Of a stretch of DNA of 64,000 nt, positions 1 to 12,200 are shown in pieces. The stretch covers positions 1,426,001-1,490,000 of the forward strand of contig JAALGY010000019.1 of NCBI GenBank assembly GCA_032358165.1, read 5' to 3'. The first letter of the stretch is position 1, and each line of letters starts with the position of its first letter. The notes below the pieces were generated by a model that made no database searches, was not told the DNA's origin, and saw only the letters and a program-made list of their open reading frames with translations. Origin of the DNA: Diplosphaera chodatii (taxonomy: Eukaryota > Chlorophyta > Trebouxiophyceae > Prasiolales > Stichococcaceae). A program made the translations under genes and the position numbers.

Positions 1-203
1 TATACTGGTCCCGTCCCTCCGTGCCCGCAAATAAAGCCTTGTCGCATTGCAGTTTGCTGATATTTACGCCACACCCACAAAAACGATGACAGGCTTGGAA
101 GCCAATAAAACCATCAGCTGCCACAGTCAGCGTCACCGGGTGGGCGCCGCAGCAATTACGCGTGCCATGCACGAGCATGTGATGGCCGCACGTCCTCGCG
201 GTG
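1..203. other. 3' flank of the giant gene
   Basis: Sequence beyond the stop codon of the minus-strand giant gene. It is less G+C-rich than the last exon. No coding signal and no clear poly(A) motif recognised. Confidence 0.4.
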
Positions 204-3200
204 CTAGTATGTGAAGTTGCCGCGGCCACGGCGGGCGCGGGCGCCGCCAGGCTGCTGCTTGTTGCTGCCGCTGCTTCCAGGCCGGCGACTTCCGCCGCTT
301 CCGGCGGCGCCGCGACTCGGCTGCTGGCGCCTGCCCAGCGCCGCCGCCATTGCGAAGTCGTCTGCCAAATCCTCGTCCTGTCCACGAGGCGAGTTCGACG
401 CTTCCTCAGCCTTGGTGCAGAGCCAGTGCTCTTCTGGAGACACAGGCCAGACCATGTGATGTGGCCCATCTGCCACCACTGCGTCAAAGAGCCGTAGGTG
501 CAGGATGAGTCTGCACAGGTGACCGTCAGGGTCTCCTCACTCACCAAGTCGTCGTCGTCTTCGTCATCGGACTCCAGGCCGCGCTGCTCCTCGGCACGAG
601 CCGCAGCATTGGCGGCGGACACCACCTTGCGTGACCCCAGGCTGGTCCACGTTGCAGCGTCCCTGACAGCCTGCACTTTGCACAAAAGCAGTCAAGCGTG
701 GGAGCGCATGCGTTCCAACCGTGCACGCGTGCTTCGCAGCATCGACCCTCATCACCTAACCTCTAGACGTTGCTTCTGACTTCAGTTCCCAAACCATTGC
801 ACATCAGCAATGCGCCGTGCAGTTGGGCCCCACCCTCAGCCAGCTGCCCGCAGCATCGCACGCAGCCTTCAGCTCGTCGGCGGGGCCCATGACGTCTTGC
901 GAGGCGTCCCAACGACGGTCGCCCTCCACACGCTCCATCGCCTCCTGCACAGTTCGTCAGGTATCATGTGCATGCTGTCAAGTGACGGAAGGTCCCTTGC
1001 AAAGTGCGCGGATGTGCATTGCCTCTGCTGCACTTAAGCCAGCAGGCCGGTGGCTGCCTGCACCGCCTTATGTTCCGTCGACTTGCGACGCGTTGCTGTG
1101 GCTTGTTGCGGCGCTGCCACTGGTGCACTCTGCAGCCAGCCACGCACCAGCAGCGCGGCGACCGCCTTTGCGAGGCGCTGCTGTGCGGCGTGGCCGCTGT
1201 GCTCCAGCTCCGCGTCGTTCCCCCGCCGCACGCTCGCCAGCTTCTTCTCCACCTGGACACCACATTGGTACGGCCCGTCAGCGTTCCGTGGCAAGCCCGC
1301 AGTCCTGTTAGCTACACAGCACTGCTTGGCATTTATCGTGGCTGGAGATGCTCTGCAGCTGGGCTGCCGGCACGTGGCCGGAAGCATGGGGCAGTCTTTG
1401 TACCTCGGCATCCAGCTCGCGGTATCGGTGCAGCTCCGGCAGGAGCGTGTGCTCGAACAGCATGCGATACGTCTCGAAGCTGCTGAGCGCCGCTCGGTGC
1501 CCATCCAGGGACCTGCAGGAGCAGACTGCAGACTCTCTACCAGGACTTGCTATTGTGATGCTTTAAAGCATTTTGCACGTGGTGCGGTCTTGGGTGGCAG
1601 GATCCAGAGCGCCAGTGGCAGCCAGACAGTCAGCTGCTGCCAAGTTCCGTGGTGGACACGCTGGACGTGCTGCTGAACACACACTTGTGCGGGATGAAGG
1701 CGACGGCGGAGGGCGCAAGGCCGAGACCGCTGCGCGGGCTGCCGCCCGCCCGAGGGCTGCCGCCTGCTGTGTGCACCCCCTGCGGCGACACTGCACACCA
1801 CAGCCACAACATTTCTGAAACCCAGGTGCCTTGATCTCGCGGGTCCGACAGCCCTGACATGGGGGGAATCCGGCCTCACAACTGCCAATCACCCGAACAG
1901 ATTTCATCATGAAGAAGGAGGTGCGTTAACAGGCTCTGTTCATGACCCCTTCACATCATATTGCCATTGTTTTGCAGAGGAAGCGCCACGCACCCGGTCC
2001 AGTGCCAAATGCAGGTATCCGACTGCACACAGGGCAGAGGGACGCATCCAGGATTGGCGCGGCCAGCCGATCCAGCACCCACTTCAGACGGTCCTGTGTG
2101 CACCACACCGCACCAATATTGCATCGTGTGGTCACAAACGCACCAGCTGCCTGAGGCCACACACATGCACAAAGAACTGAGGGCGCACGCCTTGCCAGTT
2201 GCCTCAGCCAGTGCCAGGTCCTGCCAACCGTCAGATGGTTTGTGCTAAACGACATGAATGAACGCTGCCATGCCGGACAGATTTGCAGGACTCGGACTGC
2301 AGGGCTGCCGGGCACCTCGGCGCTGGCGGTGGAGGCGGCCCGGCGCTCAGCCTCCATGATCGCCGCCGCCTCCCTGGCACGCCGCTCGGCGATGCGGGCG
2401 CGCACTGCGGCCAGCTTGTCCAGGAACAGCCGCCTGCACCACGCCGGCACAAGCGCTTACTACAGCGTCGCGCCTGGTTCATGTGATTGACCCCAGCACT
2501 GGGAGTGCGCCGCGGCATACCTGACCTGAACACTCACATGAGTTGTCTAGCTGACTCTGTGATGTATCTGCAGGCGCGCCAGGGCCCGCAGCTGCGTGCG
2601 GTGCGACAGCAGCGCCCGGGCAGCCTGCTGGATGACCACCGCCGCCGCCTCGCGACGATCCTCCTCCTGCACCTTGGCCGCATCCACGGCACCCGCCGCC
2701 TGCAGAGACGGAATGTTACACGTATGAGATGTTTTGGAGATTTTGGTACAGGTGGAGCCTTTTGTACACAAACGCAGCTGGTCCTCGCTGGAATGTCCGA
2801 CACCAAGGGCGGGATGCAAGCGCCAGTGTAATGCATGGCTGGCATGTTGCTGACTTTGCCAGCAAGAGTCCCAAGGTGCTCGTATGCAGATGCTGAAGCC
2901 GAATTGATGGCACACCAGCGCTGCGGCGAGTGCTCAGCAATCTGTCAGGCTACGTAAAGTCACTGACATGACAACTTACTGCCAGCTCGCGGAGCTGTGG
3001 CAGCTGCAGCGCCTCTGCCGCCGCCCGCATCTGCGCCTTACTGCCACAGCGCAGCGGCCTGTGGGCCTGCTCCTCGCTGAAGCAGCAGGCGGGCGCTTGG
3101 GGCGAGAAGAAGCCGATGAACTCCACATAGGCCGTGTCCTGCACCTGTCCATGTTGAGAGACAAGACACATGTGCGGTGTCCTATACCTGGTGCGGTGTT

Positions 3201-6200
3201 CTATACCTGTTGATGTTAAAGGGCAGACACATACGCAGTAGGTCTGGCCGTGAAGCTGAGCCACAGCAGCAGGTTATGAGAAGCTGCGCAATGCAACCAT
3301 CTGCCACGTTGTGTTGGCAGTCAGAATCATGGTGGTGCCGACGAGTGTGGTTTGGACACCTCGACGACTGGGGTGTCAAAGGCTGCAGCAGCCACCCTCA
3401 GTGCCAACAGGGCCTCGCCAAGCATGGTGGCCCCGTGCATGCGCTCGACTGCCTCCTGAAAGACCTCGTCTTGCACCCGCGGTAGCCCCGGCAGCTCATA
3501 CAGCACCTATGCAGAGGGATGCCATTGAGTCTTGGCGACTGTGTGTTGGCAGGCCCCATCACAGCCTGGTTGCGGGAACCTCCAGAGCGGAGCAAGCCCT
3601 ACTGCAGGTTCTCACTCTGACCAGGACGCTGACAAAGCGGACGCTGCAACCATCTGCAGATTTCTGAAGCTTACCTGCGACAGGCCCCAGCGCAGGTCCC
3701 CAACACCGCCCTTTGGGCCGTAAACGACAGCAGAGTGCACTGCCAGCGCCGCAGTCAGCGTGCAGCCCAGCAGGGCCAGCCGTGCCGCTGCGTTGCGCTG
3801 TGTGGCCAGCCAGCTGCCGGCGCTGCCTGTGCAGGCATATGCCCAGGGACGTGAACTGGGGCATGTGACAACAGTGGGGCCTTCCATACTGGCACTGCTC
3901 AACTGGTGAGACATGCATGATCGACGCATGTTCCTGCATGGGTGCTGTGTCCAAAACGCACTAGCATCCTTGCTACCACGCAAACGCTGCAGCAGCTCGT
4001 CGGCAAGGTCGAACTGCGGCGCTGCGCCAGGGGCTAGCTCCCCCGCAATGCTGCGCAGCAGGGCTGCTGCACGCCGCACCAGTGCCAGCAGCGTCTGCGG
4101 TGCACCACAGCAGATCACACGCAGCTCGTGGGGATTCGCAACACAAGCTACGGCCGCATAGGCTGTGCTGGAGCTGATGTGGTCAGGGAAAGCACAGCAT
4201 ATGCAGGTGTGAAACGTCAGGCAGCAGCACGGCAGGTTGCCCACCCCGTGCCCTGTGCCGCTCCACAGGTCAGACACTGCCGCCAGCTGCAGCTGTGTGG
4301 CGGCGTCGTCCTGCCCGATGAGGGGGGAGTGCAGCAGCGTGTCGACGTATGGTTGCGGCAGGAGGGTGCAATGGGGTGCGAGCGCCAGCGCCAGCAGCCC
4401 GCCCACCGTCTCCAGCAGCTGCACATACACCTGCAAGACAAGCTGCCGGCCTGTGAACAGCTGTGGATACAACTGGTCGCAACCCCAGCAGACATGCGCA
4501 CTAAAGCTGCATTGCAATGGGCGCCCGGCATGATTGACAAGATGTCCACAGTGGCGTGTTCCGAGGGTTTGACGCCGTGCAGTCAGGGTCACCTCCAGCG
4601 CCAGAATGTTCATGGCGCCGGCAAGGTCGCTAATGCGGCAGCGCTCCAGGTAGGCCAGGACATCTTCAACGCCGCTGCGCAGGTTGTTCCTTCTGAAGCC
4701 GAACTGCGCGGCAAAACCTTGAGGGCGTAAGCTCATGTACAACAAAGTATCCTGCTCGCAAGTGTTGGATCTCGTGACATAGGGTGACCACTTGGTGGTT
4801 GGGTACACAGCGAGAGAAGTGGCGGTTGTTCAGGTATCTGATGGTACCTGCTGGGCACGGTGTAGGAGGGTGATGTTGTGCTCTGGACGCCCAGTTGCAC
4901 CCCGCAGCTCATACCCATCCAGCTTTTCAGTCCTGCGGCGCACAGCAGCACACAACTAGGCAATGCACGACCTTGGCACCGGCACAGAGCAGCAACATGG
5001 GCATTTGATCCTGCGCACACCACCATCTACCTGAGCTCTGCTGATAGCAATGCCATAGCCCTGTCCCACTTCGTTCTGAACTGTGCACGGCGGTCGTTGG
5101 CGCTTTTGCGCAGCAGTACGAACAGCGTGCGCCACAGCAGATGGGCCATGTTTTGGTCTTCAAGCCTGCAGTGCATGTGGCTTATCTGGCCAGTGACAGC
5201 TGAACGCATGATAGGATGAAGGCTGCTGCTTGGCAGTAACATCTGATCGCACCTGTCAGATGGCGACAGGGCGTTGAATTTGTGCAGCAATGTCTCTGCA
5301 ATAGCTAGACATCGCTGCTCTTGCACCTATAGAAACGGCATGTGAACTGTGTGACCTCTGGCGCCATGACCATGATCAAGAGCTGCCCATGAACTGCTGC
5401 AATGGGAGTCCCTGACACAACCACACACACCGCCCCACGTCACTGCCAATGAACTTGACCCAGTACTCACCGTACGCTTGCCAGCAAATTGACGAAAGCC
5501 GCCGAAGACGAAGCTCTTCATGGCTATGGTATTGAGGCTGAGAGGAAATGCATATCTCGCAATGCCTGTAAAAGCAAACACTACCTGACACTGATGCTTT
5601 GCATGCTACATGCAAAAGAGATGGTTCTCGGCAACTTGGCTTGAGCAAGGACTGGCAGGAGAACAAGACGCACCCGCCCCCATACTGTCATGTTCACCCT
5701 GCAGGGCCAACTGCAGCTGGGACGCAGCCTCTGGCGCGGCATGCAGCAATGCGCTACCGTCGCTGAGCATGTCTTTGGCACGCGTGACGAACAGGAAAGC
5801 ATCCAGCAACAGCTCGATACTGTACTGCGCCTCCTGCTTTGACATGGGAGCCCCGCACGGTTCAGAGCATAGACGACGGTGGACCGCAGCATTGCAGGCT
5901 TCATCAGGAACATGCACATGGACTGCACACATGCTACAACATACTGGACCAGTAGGTACGGTTGCGTTACCTGGTTTGCTAAAGCTATGCTGCTGGGGCC
6001 CTCCTCGCTGAGTGTCGGCATGCTAGCCACCACCGCTGTGCCAAAGAACCTGGCCAGCGTCACCTACATGTCCAAGAAGCAGAGTTGCGCCTCAGCCGCT
6101 GGAATGCTTCGAGTCCTCACATTTACACACGGCTCAGCACGAGGGTGTCGCTTTATCTTTCGGTGCTTCTGACATGTACCATGCTATGGAGCAGGTCGTG

Positions 6201-9200
6201 AGCGACAGCAGCTCGGGCGTCTGCTGCGCTGACCACTACTCGCATGACGCCCTGGTCAGCGGCCGCCTTCTGGGCGGCAGTGTGAGATGTGCAGCCCGCC
6301 GCACCTGCAGCAGCAGCAGCAGCACTGGCCACCATGCACCCACACGCTGCGTACATTGCACGATACACCCTGCGCGGACGCGCCTGGGACCAGGCCATGA
6401 GGGAGCACAGTCAAGGTGCTGTCGGGTGGAGCATACCGAGAGCAGACATGAGGATGACGTTGTCAGCACGCATTGCCAGGTCCCTGGTGCTTAGCGCCAG
6501 CTCGCTGACGCCGTAGAAGGCTTCGGCTGCCGCCAGCAGGGCGCGCTCCTCCGCACTCATGCCCCTGGGGCTGCTGAGCCTGAGCAGCAGCTGCCGCAGC
6601 TGCGACTGTACCATGAGCGCCTGTGAGCACCACAACACAGTCGATGTCAGCCTGATGCACGATATGTGGCGCCTGTGATAGCTCCTGCTTTACCATTGCT
6701 TTATTCATTGCCTGCCACTGCAATGAAGGATCGTAAGAAAGGGTGCTAAATATGTCAGACACCCTGGTGCTATACAGCAGTGATGTCAGGGTTATCTACA
6801 CCTTGCTGATAGCGGGCAGCCGGCCCTTGGCACTGCCCAGGTCCCTGATGTCCATCACAGCCGCGCCCAAGGTCCTGATTTTGCCACTGTCGCACTGGTG
6901 CAGACCCTGGGCAAGTGCTGCCAGGGCCAGCGCGGTGCCGCAGGGGTTAACCGCTTTGACGAAGTATGCGACGGCAGTGGTGGCCGGCTGCACCGCCTTC
7001 TGTCGGTGAGTTGCCGCCTGTAGGAAAGTAATCGCAGGTAAGTCAAACCCTGGTCATAGTGAGACAAAGGTTGAGAGGCTTGCCCTTGATGATATCATAC
7101 CGGGCTGCACAGCATCAGGGGTTTCAGCTGCAGGCAACCATAATGTTGCACGCCCAATGCTCACAATGATGATGCAATGCAAGAAGGCACAGCCAGCTCA
7201 CCTGCGCATCCGCAGCGTCTGCTGCAGCAATGTAGCTACGCGCCCCTGCGAGGGAGAGCTGCCCGAGTGCCAGATGACGCTGCTGCCGGGCTGCAGCATC
7301 TGTGGCGGGGCCGCCCCACAGCTGCTTGGCCTTATCGAGCACCGCGCGTGCTCCGCTGCTGTCGCCCTTTGTTACGTTGTCCTGGAGGTCGGCACATGAT
7401 GCTTACAATCAATGGGAAATTTAAGGCTGTAGTGACACAGGTAGGCTTGTGCCTGTGTTGACTCAATATTGCTGACAAGGTGCGCCATTCTACAGCCAGC
7501 GCGGCATGCCGGCGCAGGCAGAGCGCTGGACAGCATTTTTGTCAGTTTTGAAGTGCTTATTATGGAAAACCTCATGCCTGGGCAAGTCGTAATGCATAGC
7601 CATGCAGCCGGACGCGGATCTGCCTCGGCATGGTGAGTGGGTCCGAGCTGCCCTGCGCCAGCCGCCGCCCAGCTGCCGCCAGCGCCCCTTGCGACGCCAG
7701 CAGCTCTGCCGCCTCCATCGGATCCCCGACAGCCTGACCATGGCCGCAAGACGTCAAAATGCAGCGGGGACTGTGGCAGCATACAGGGGCAGCAGCTGCA
7801 CCATGCCTGATGCAGGAGTAACAGGCGTCAAACATGAAAGGTACACAGCCTCTATCCACGTGGTGTAGCCTGGCTACACCCGTGCCCCATGACTTTACCA
7901 AGCAAGCACACCTCGGCTAGCTGCTTGAAGAAGCCATAGCGGCGCATGATATTCTCTCGCTGCTGGGGGTCGCTGATGCGCTCTGCAGCAATGAGCGCCG
8001 CCTTGCGATCACCCCTGTTCATCGCCGCCGTCACGGCGATGCCTGCCATGTCGTTAACCTGCCACGTCGAAGGATGGCATGAGACGGCTTGTCGTGTCGA
8101 GCTAGCACACGCTGGAGAAGGGTGTGGCGTACAGCTGCAGCTTTCTTCTTTCCTGTCAACACCCCGCATCCTCCATCCAGAGTGCAACACTCTTGAAGGT
8201 TCCAGGCATGGGCGCTCATTCACAGCCTCCAAACATCTAATGTTTGCACCTCCTTGGCAGGGAGGGCGTCTGCAACCTCGGGGTGCTCCTGCAGCAGCGC
8301 CAGGCAGCGGTCGAACATGCGTGCCGAGCGGTACTGTCGGGCGGCCCGCTGCAGCCACCGCCCCGCCTCGGCGCCGCTGCCGGCCGCCTGCAGCGCTGCA
8401 GCAGCCGCCAGCGCGCACGTCGCGCCCTTCTCGTAGTTGCCTGCATGTCGGAAGTGGCACCTCCAGCACAAATGTGCAGCTCCTCAAATGCATGTCAGTG
8501 GTACCCTCGAGGTGCGAGATCACGAAAGCACAGGGTCAGCACGTTTTTGACACACATGACAAGGTGGGTGTCTCCTGGCTCGCACCAGCTCGTGCAAACG
8601 CCTTGCGCGCAAAGGCAAAGTCGTGCAGCTGCACAGACAGCTCTGCGCCGGCCTCCGCCCAGCCCGCCTGCACCAATGTTGCAGAAGTGAGCGCCCGCAC
8701 AGAGAACTCTGCAGATACATGTGCGTGTGTGGACAGCATCAGAGGTCGGGATGCCCACCTGCACCAGGGCACGGGCCGCGATCGCCAGCCACTTGCGCAG
8801 CTCTATGGCTGGCACTGGGATGACGGTCTGCTGCGCCTTTGTTGCGGCCGTCAGCAGGTCGATTGCGGCCTGGGGCGGCAAAGCTCAGGTGACTTGCTGG
8901 GGCAGTTTGAAATTGGGGTTTGAAGTTGTTGCAGCAGGATGATAGAAGTGGGCGCAGCACCCACCCCGGAGGGACGTACGCACGCGAGACTAGGATCCTT
9001 AAAAGGTGGCCGGGCACCTCGAGGTAGTGGGCATGCCGCTGCGCCTCACTGGCGACCTCCCGGGCGCGCTGGTAGGCGTGCCGCCCGGCCGCCGCCGTGC
9101 CGCGCACGGGGTCGCCCGCCTGGTTGTAGGCGCGCGCCGCAAACTCGAAGCGCAGGTTGTCCATGAGGTTGTCGCCGCGCGCCATCCACTCCTCCTTGCT

Positions 9201-9210
9201 GCTGCGTGCC
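204..9210 (-). other. Giant gene: C-terminal TPR-like helices, IQ motif and basic tail
   Basis: Alternating helical exons rich in Ala and Leu, e.g. FAARAYNQAGDPVRG (9.1 kb), GRWLQRAARQYRSARMFDRC (8.35 kb) and AMNRGDRKAALIAAERIS (8.0 kb), look like TPR or alpha-solenoid helices. Helical exons continue through 7.4, 7.0, 6.6, 5.85, 4.7, 4.4 and 4.1 kb. An exon at 2.70-2.58 kb contains the IQ-like calmodulin-binding motif VVIQQAARALLSHRTQLRAL. The next (2.46-2.29 kb) is a highly charged helix. The last exon (about 448-204) is Gly/Arg/Ser/Gln-rich, ends RRGRGNFTY and stops with TAG. Exon borders between 0.5 and 2.2 kb are the least certain part: only scattered plausible coding pieces are visible there. 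Confidence 0.65.
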
Positions 9211-12200
9211 TGCAAGTGCCACGCACCGCACTACATACCACAGATACCACTGATGGGGAAACCCTGTGCAGGAGCCGGCATACAGCCTGTACATGACCAC
9301 TGTGGCTTGCATGGGCGCGCAGTGTCCTGCTCGCACCAAAAGGCTCTCAAATTCTGGTGCCCGCAAGTTGCGCCAGCAAAGAGGATGTGGGCACCGCACC
9401 TGGGACAGGCCGAACTTGGAGGCGTCGGCGCCGTCCCGCATGAGCGACTTGACGACGCGCACCAGGCCCAGCCGCCGCAGCAGGTGGAAGAAGGGCGCGC
9501 GCTTCTCGGCGTCCCTGTCGAACAGGATGACGTTGTTCTTGGCCCGCGTGACCTGCAGATGGCACCACCCACAATGAGGTGCATGTGGCACGCTGGTGAG
9601 CAAGCACTGAAGTCAACCACATCCAACGTGTTAGATGTGTTGGATGTAAACCCTGTCCATCCCAGATCTGAGCTGAGGGAGTACACCTCTGCACGAGCTG
9701 GAACTGCGTCACGGTCACAATTGATGACACTCACCGCGGTGTACAGGTGCTTGAGCTCCTCGGACAGGATGGGGTGGCGGGCGGCGTCGAATGGCAGCGG
9801 CCGCAGCGCCCCCGCCGCCTCCCGGGCATCGGGCTCCACATCCACCAGCGCCCGGTCCCCCGGCAGCGCCTGCCCCCCGACATCCTGCAGCGCAGGAAGG
9901 CACACAGATCATACAATACTGCTGCCACGCTGCCCTTGGGTGCGCACCAGCCGTTGCCCTCCTGCGCATGACATGCAACGGGCGACTTTCGTCTGGATGA
10001 TGGGCTTGGCCAGGTGCAAAACCCCCACCAAGGCCTCCAACTCCTCGAGGTATGTCATGAGCACCCGCCACTCCGCTGATGCCGGGGAGTCACTGAAAAA
10101 GTTGACCTGCGGAGCATGCATGATCAATATATGCAGATGCCACCAGCCCTGGATGTGCAAGCTGCTGGCTTGATCCTCTGTAAAAACACCCTGAGCATTT
10201 GCTGAGCTCACCAGGAACACGTCGTCAAACTCCAGCCCCTGCAGCAGAGGACAAGGTCAAGTGAAATGGCATTGCTGCATTGCTGGAGCACACAATTGTG
10301 TCCACTGTGTTGAGGCAGCCTGCTTTGAATTGCACTCGCCTTGCTCTGCGGCACAGTCATGGTCAGCGCATTGGACTCCTTCAGCAGCTGTGGCAGGGTC
10401 TCATAACTATCGGTTGTGCGCATGAGGATGACCTGCAGCATTGAAGATGTCAGGGCAATCATCTGAGGCTGTGCTACAGTGGCCTCAAGCAACCACAAGC
10501 ACACTAAGCGAAAGTGTTTACAAGGTATCAGCATGTTGCCCCACCTGGTGCGCGCCGAACTCGACCTGAATGTCATGAAGAGGCTGTGATGAGCTATTGG
10601 GGATGTAAGCGGCTATCCAGATCCGTTGAACACTGCAGAGACTGCGCCAATACAGGATCAGGTCAAACAGCACGATCACCTGAGACTCCTTGCGATCGGA
10701 GCCACTCAAGAGAATCGCCAGGTCATCATCCACCAGGCTGGACAGCAGCAGCGGCCCGGGGCCGTCAAAGAATGCCTTCTCACGCTCCAGGCGGTCCATG
10801 TGCTGTGGGAAGAAGCGCTGCAGCAGGTCCACGATGGTGGACGCCACCTAAAGGGGCACAGCATCAGATGTTATGGACATGCATTTTGTAGAAGCAGCGT
10901 CACATGGTAATTCGTACACTTCATCCTGTGTACAGAACATGCTGATAGAAACCACTCACGTTCATGATGCCGGAGTGCGTGCGGTAGTTGACCTTCAGGT
11001 GCTCCAGCGCTGGCACGGCCACTGGCATGGCATTGTGCATCCCGCCAATTGCCTGCAGTACCAAACCTCAGAGGTATGCGAGTGCAGTGTGGACCCATGA
11101 GACCTGCTCCAACCGTCAGTGCACAACAGTGTCCACCACTAACTCTGCTCGCACCTTGCGCCGCTCGGACTCCTCAAAAAACAGTGTGCGGATGTCGGCA
11201 AACCGGAAGCCAATGCCACGTGCAATAGTCTGGCATGTATCACCTGCAGACCACCGAGCGCATGTCGGAAGGATGCCTGACCAGTGCAGGGTGCCCATGC
11301 ACAGTGCAGCAAAGTAGGCCTTGGTAGGAGTTTGGGGCGCCTGACATACCGCAGTAGAACAAGGAGTTGGGGTCTGCTACCACCCTGCAGACAGGGGTCA
11401 ACCACAGCATGCAGCAGCAGCGCAGGACACACAGAAGTACCGTTGCAGTCGAACTTGTTATGGCATGCAGCAATGACGGGCAGGTCATGCCTGCAAGTAA
11501 CCATGGCACACCTGAGGTCCATGAGCAGCTCGGCTTGTGCGAAGTCCTGCACTTCGTCTCGGTACAGGCTGTGCAGCGGAGTCCCTGTGTAGCCGCCGCA
11601 CTGCAGCCGGCGGTAGATGGAGGCCACCAGGTCCATCGCATCGTACCGCCGCTGCTTCACCTGCGCATGTGAGACCCAAAGCCATTGCCATCAAGCCGCA
11701 GGGTCACAGTCAGACACTGCTCCAGTTCTCAAGCTCAAAGCGCAAAGTCGAGCAGGGTGTAAGGATGTCCGCTGCGCCATCTGCTGGCATGCTGCAGTTG
11801 AGCCTGCAGCAGCTAGGCAGGTGGGTGGGCCCGCACCTTGAGCTTTTCATATCTCAGGAACACTGGGTACACCCTCCTGCGCATGTCTGACGAGAAGTTG
11901 GGGGCGCGCTTGCGGCCCACCTGCAGGCAAACGTTTGCAGGGATGAGGTTCTGGGAGAAGCTTGTGCTGTGAGCAGTATGCAGTAACGGGAAGTGCGCTG
12001 CAACAATCATGCTTGCACCACAAGGGTTGCAGGTTTGGTTAGCGGGGACGAGGTAGTGCACAGCACCTCGAGATACTGGCTGAGTGTGAGCAGACCGCTG
12101 TCACTGGAGATGGCCTCAGCCGTGCCCTTGATGTAGCTCACAACCTCCTGGAAGACCTGCAGGTTGCCGACCAACTGATGTGTTGTGGTGATGACGTTTG

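Noticed and set aside
3612..4808. 398-codon open frame on the minus strand
   Set aside because: It spans several true exons and the introns between them in mixed frames. Only segments of it are coding parts of the giant gene.
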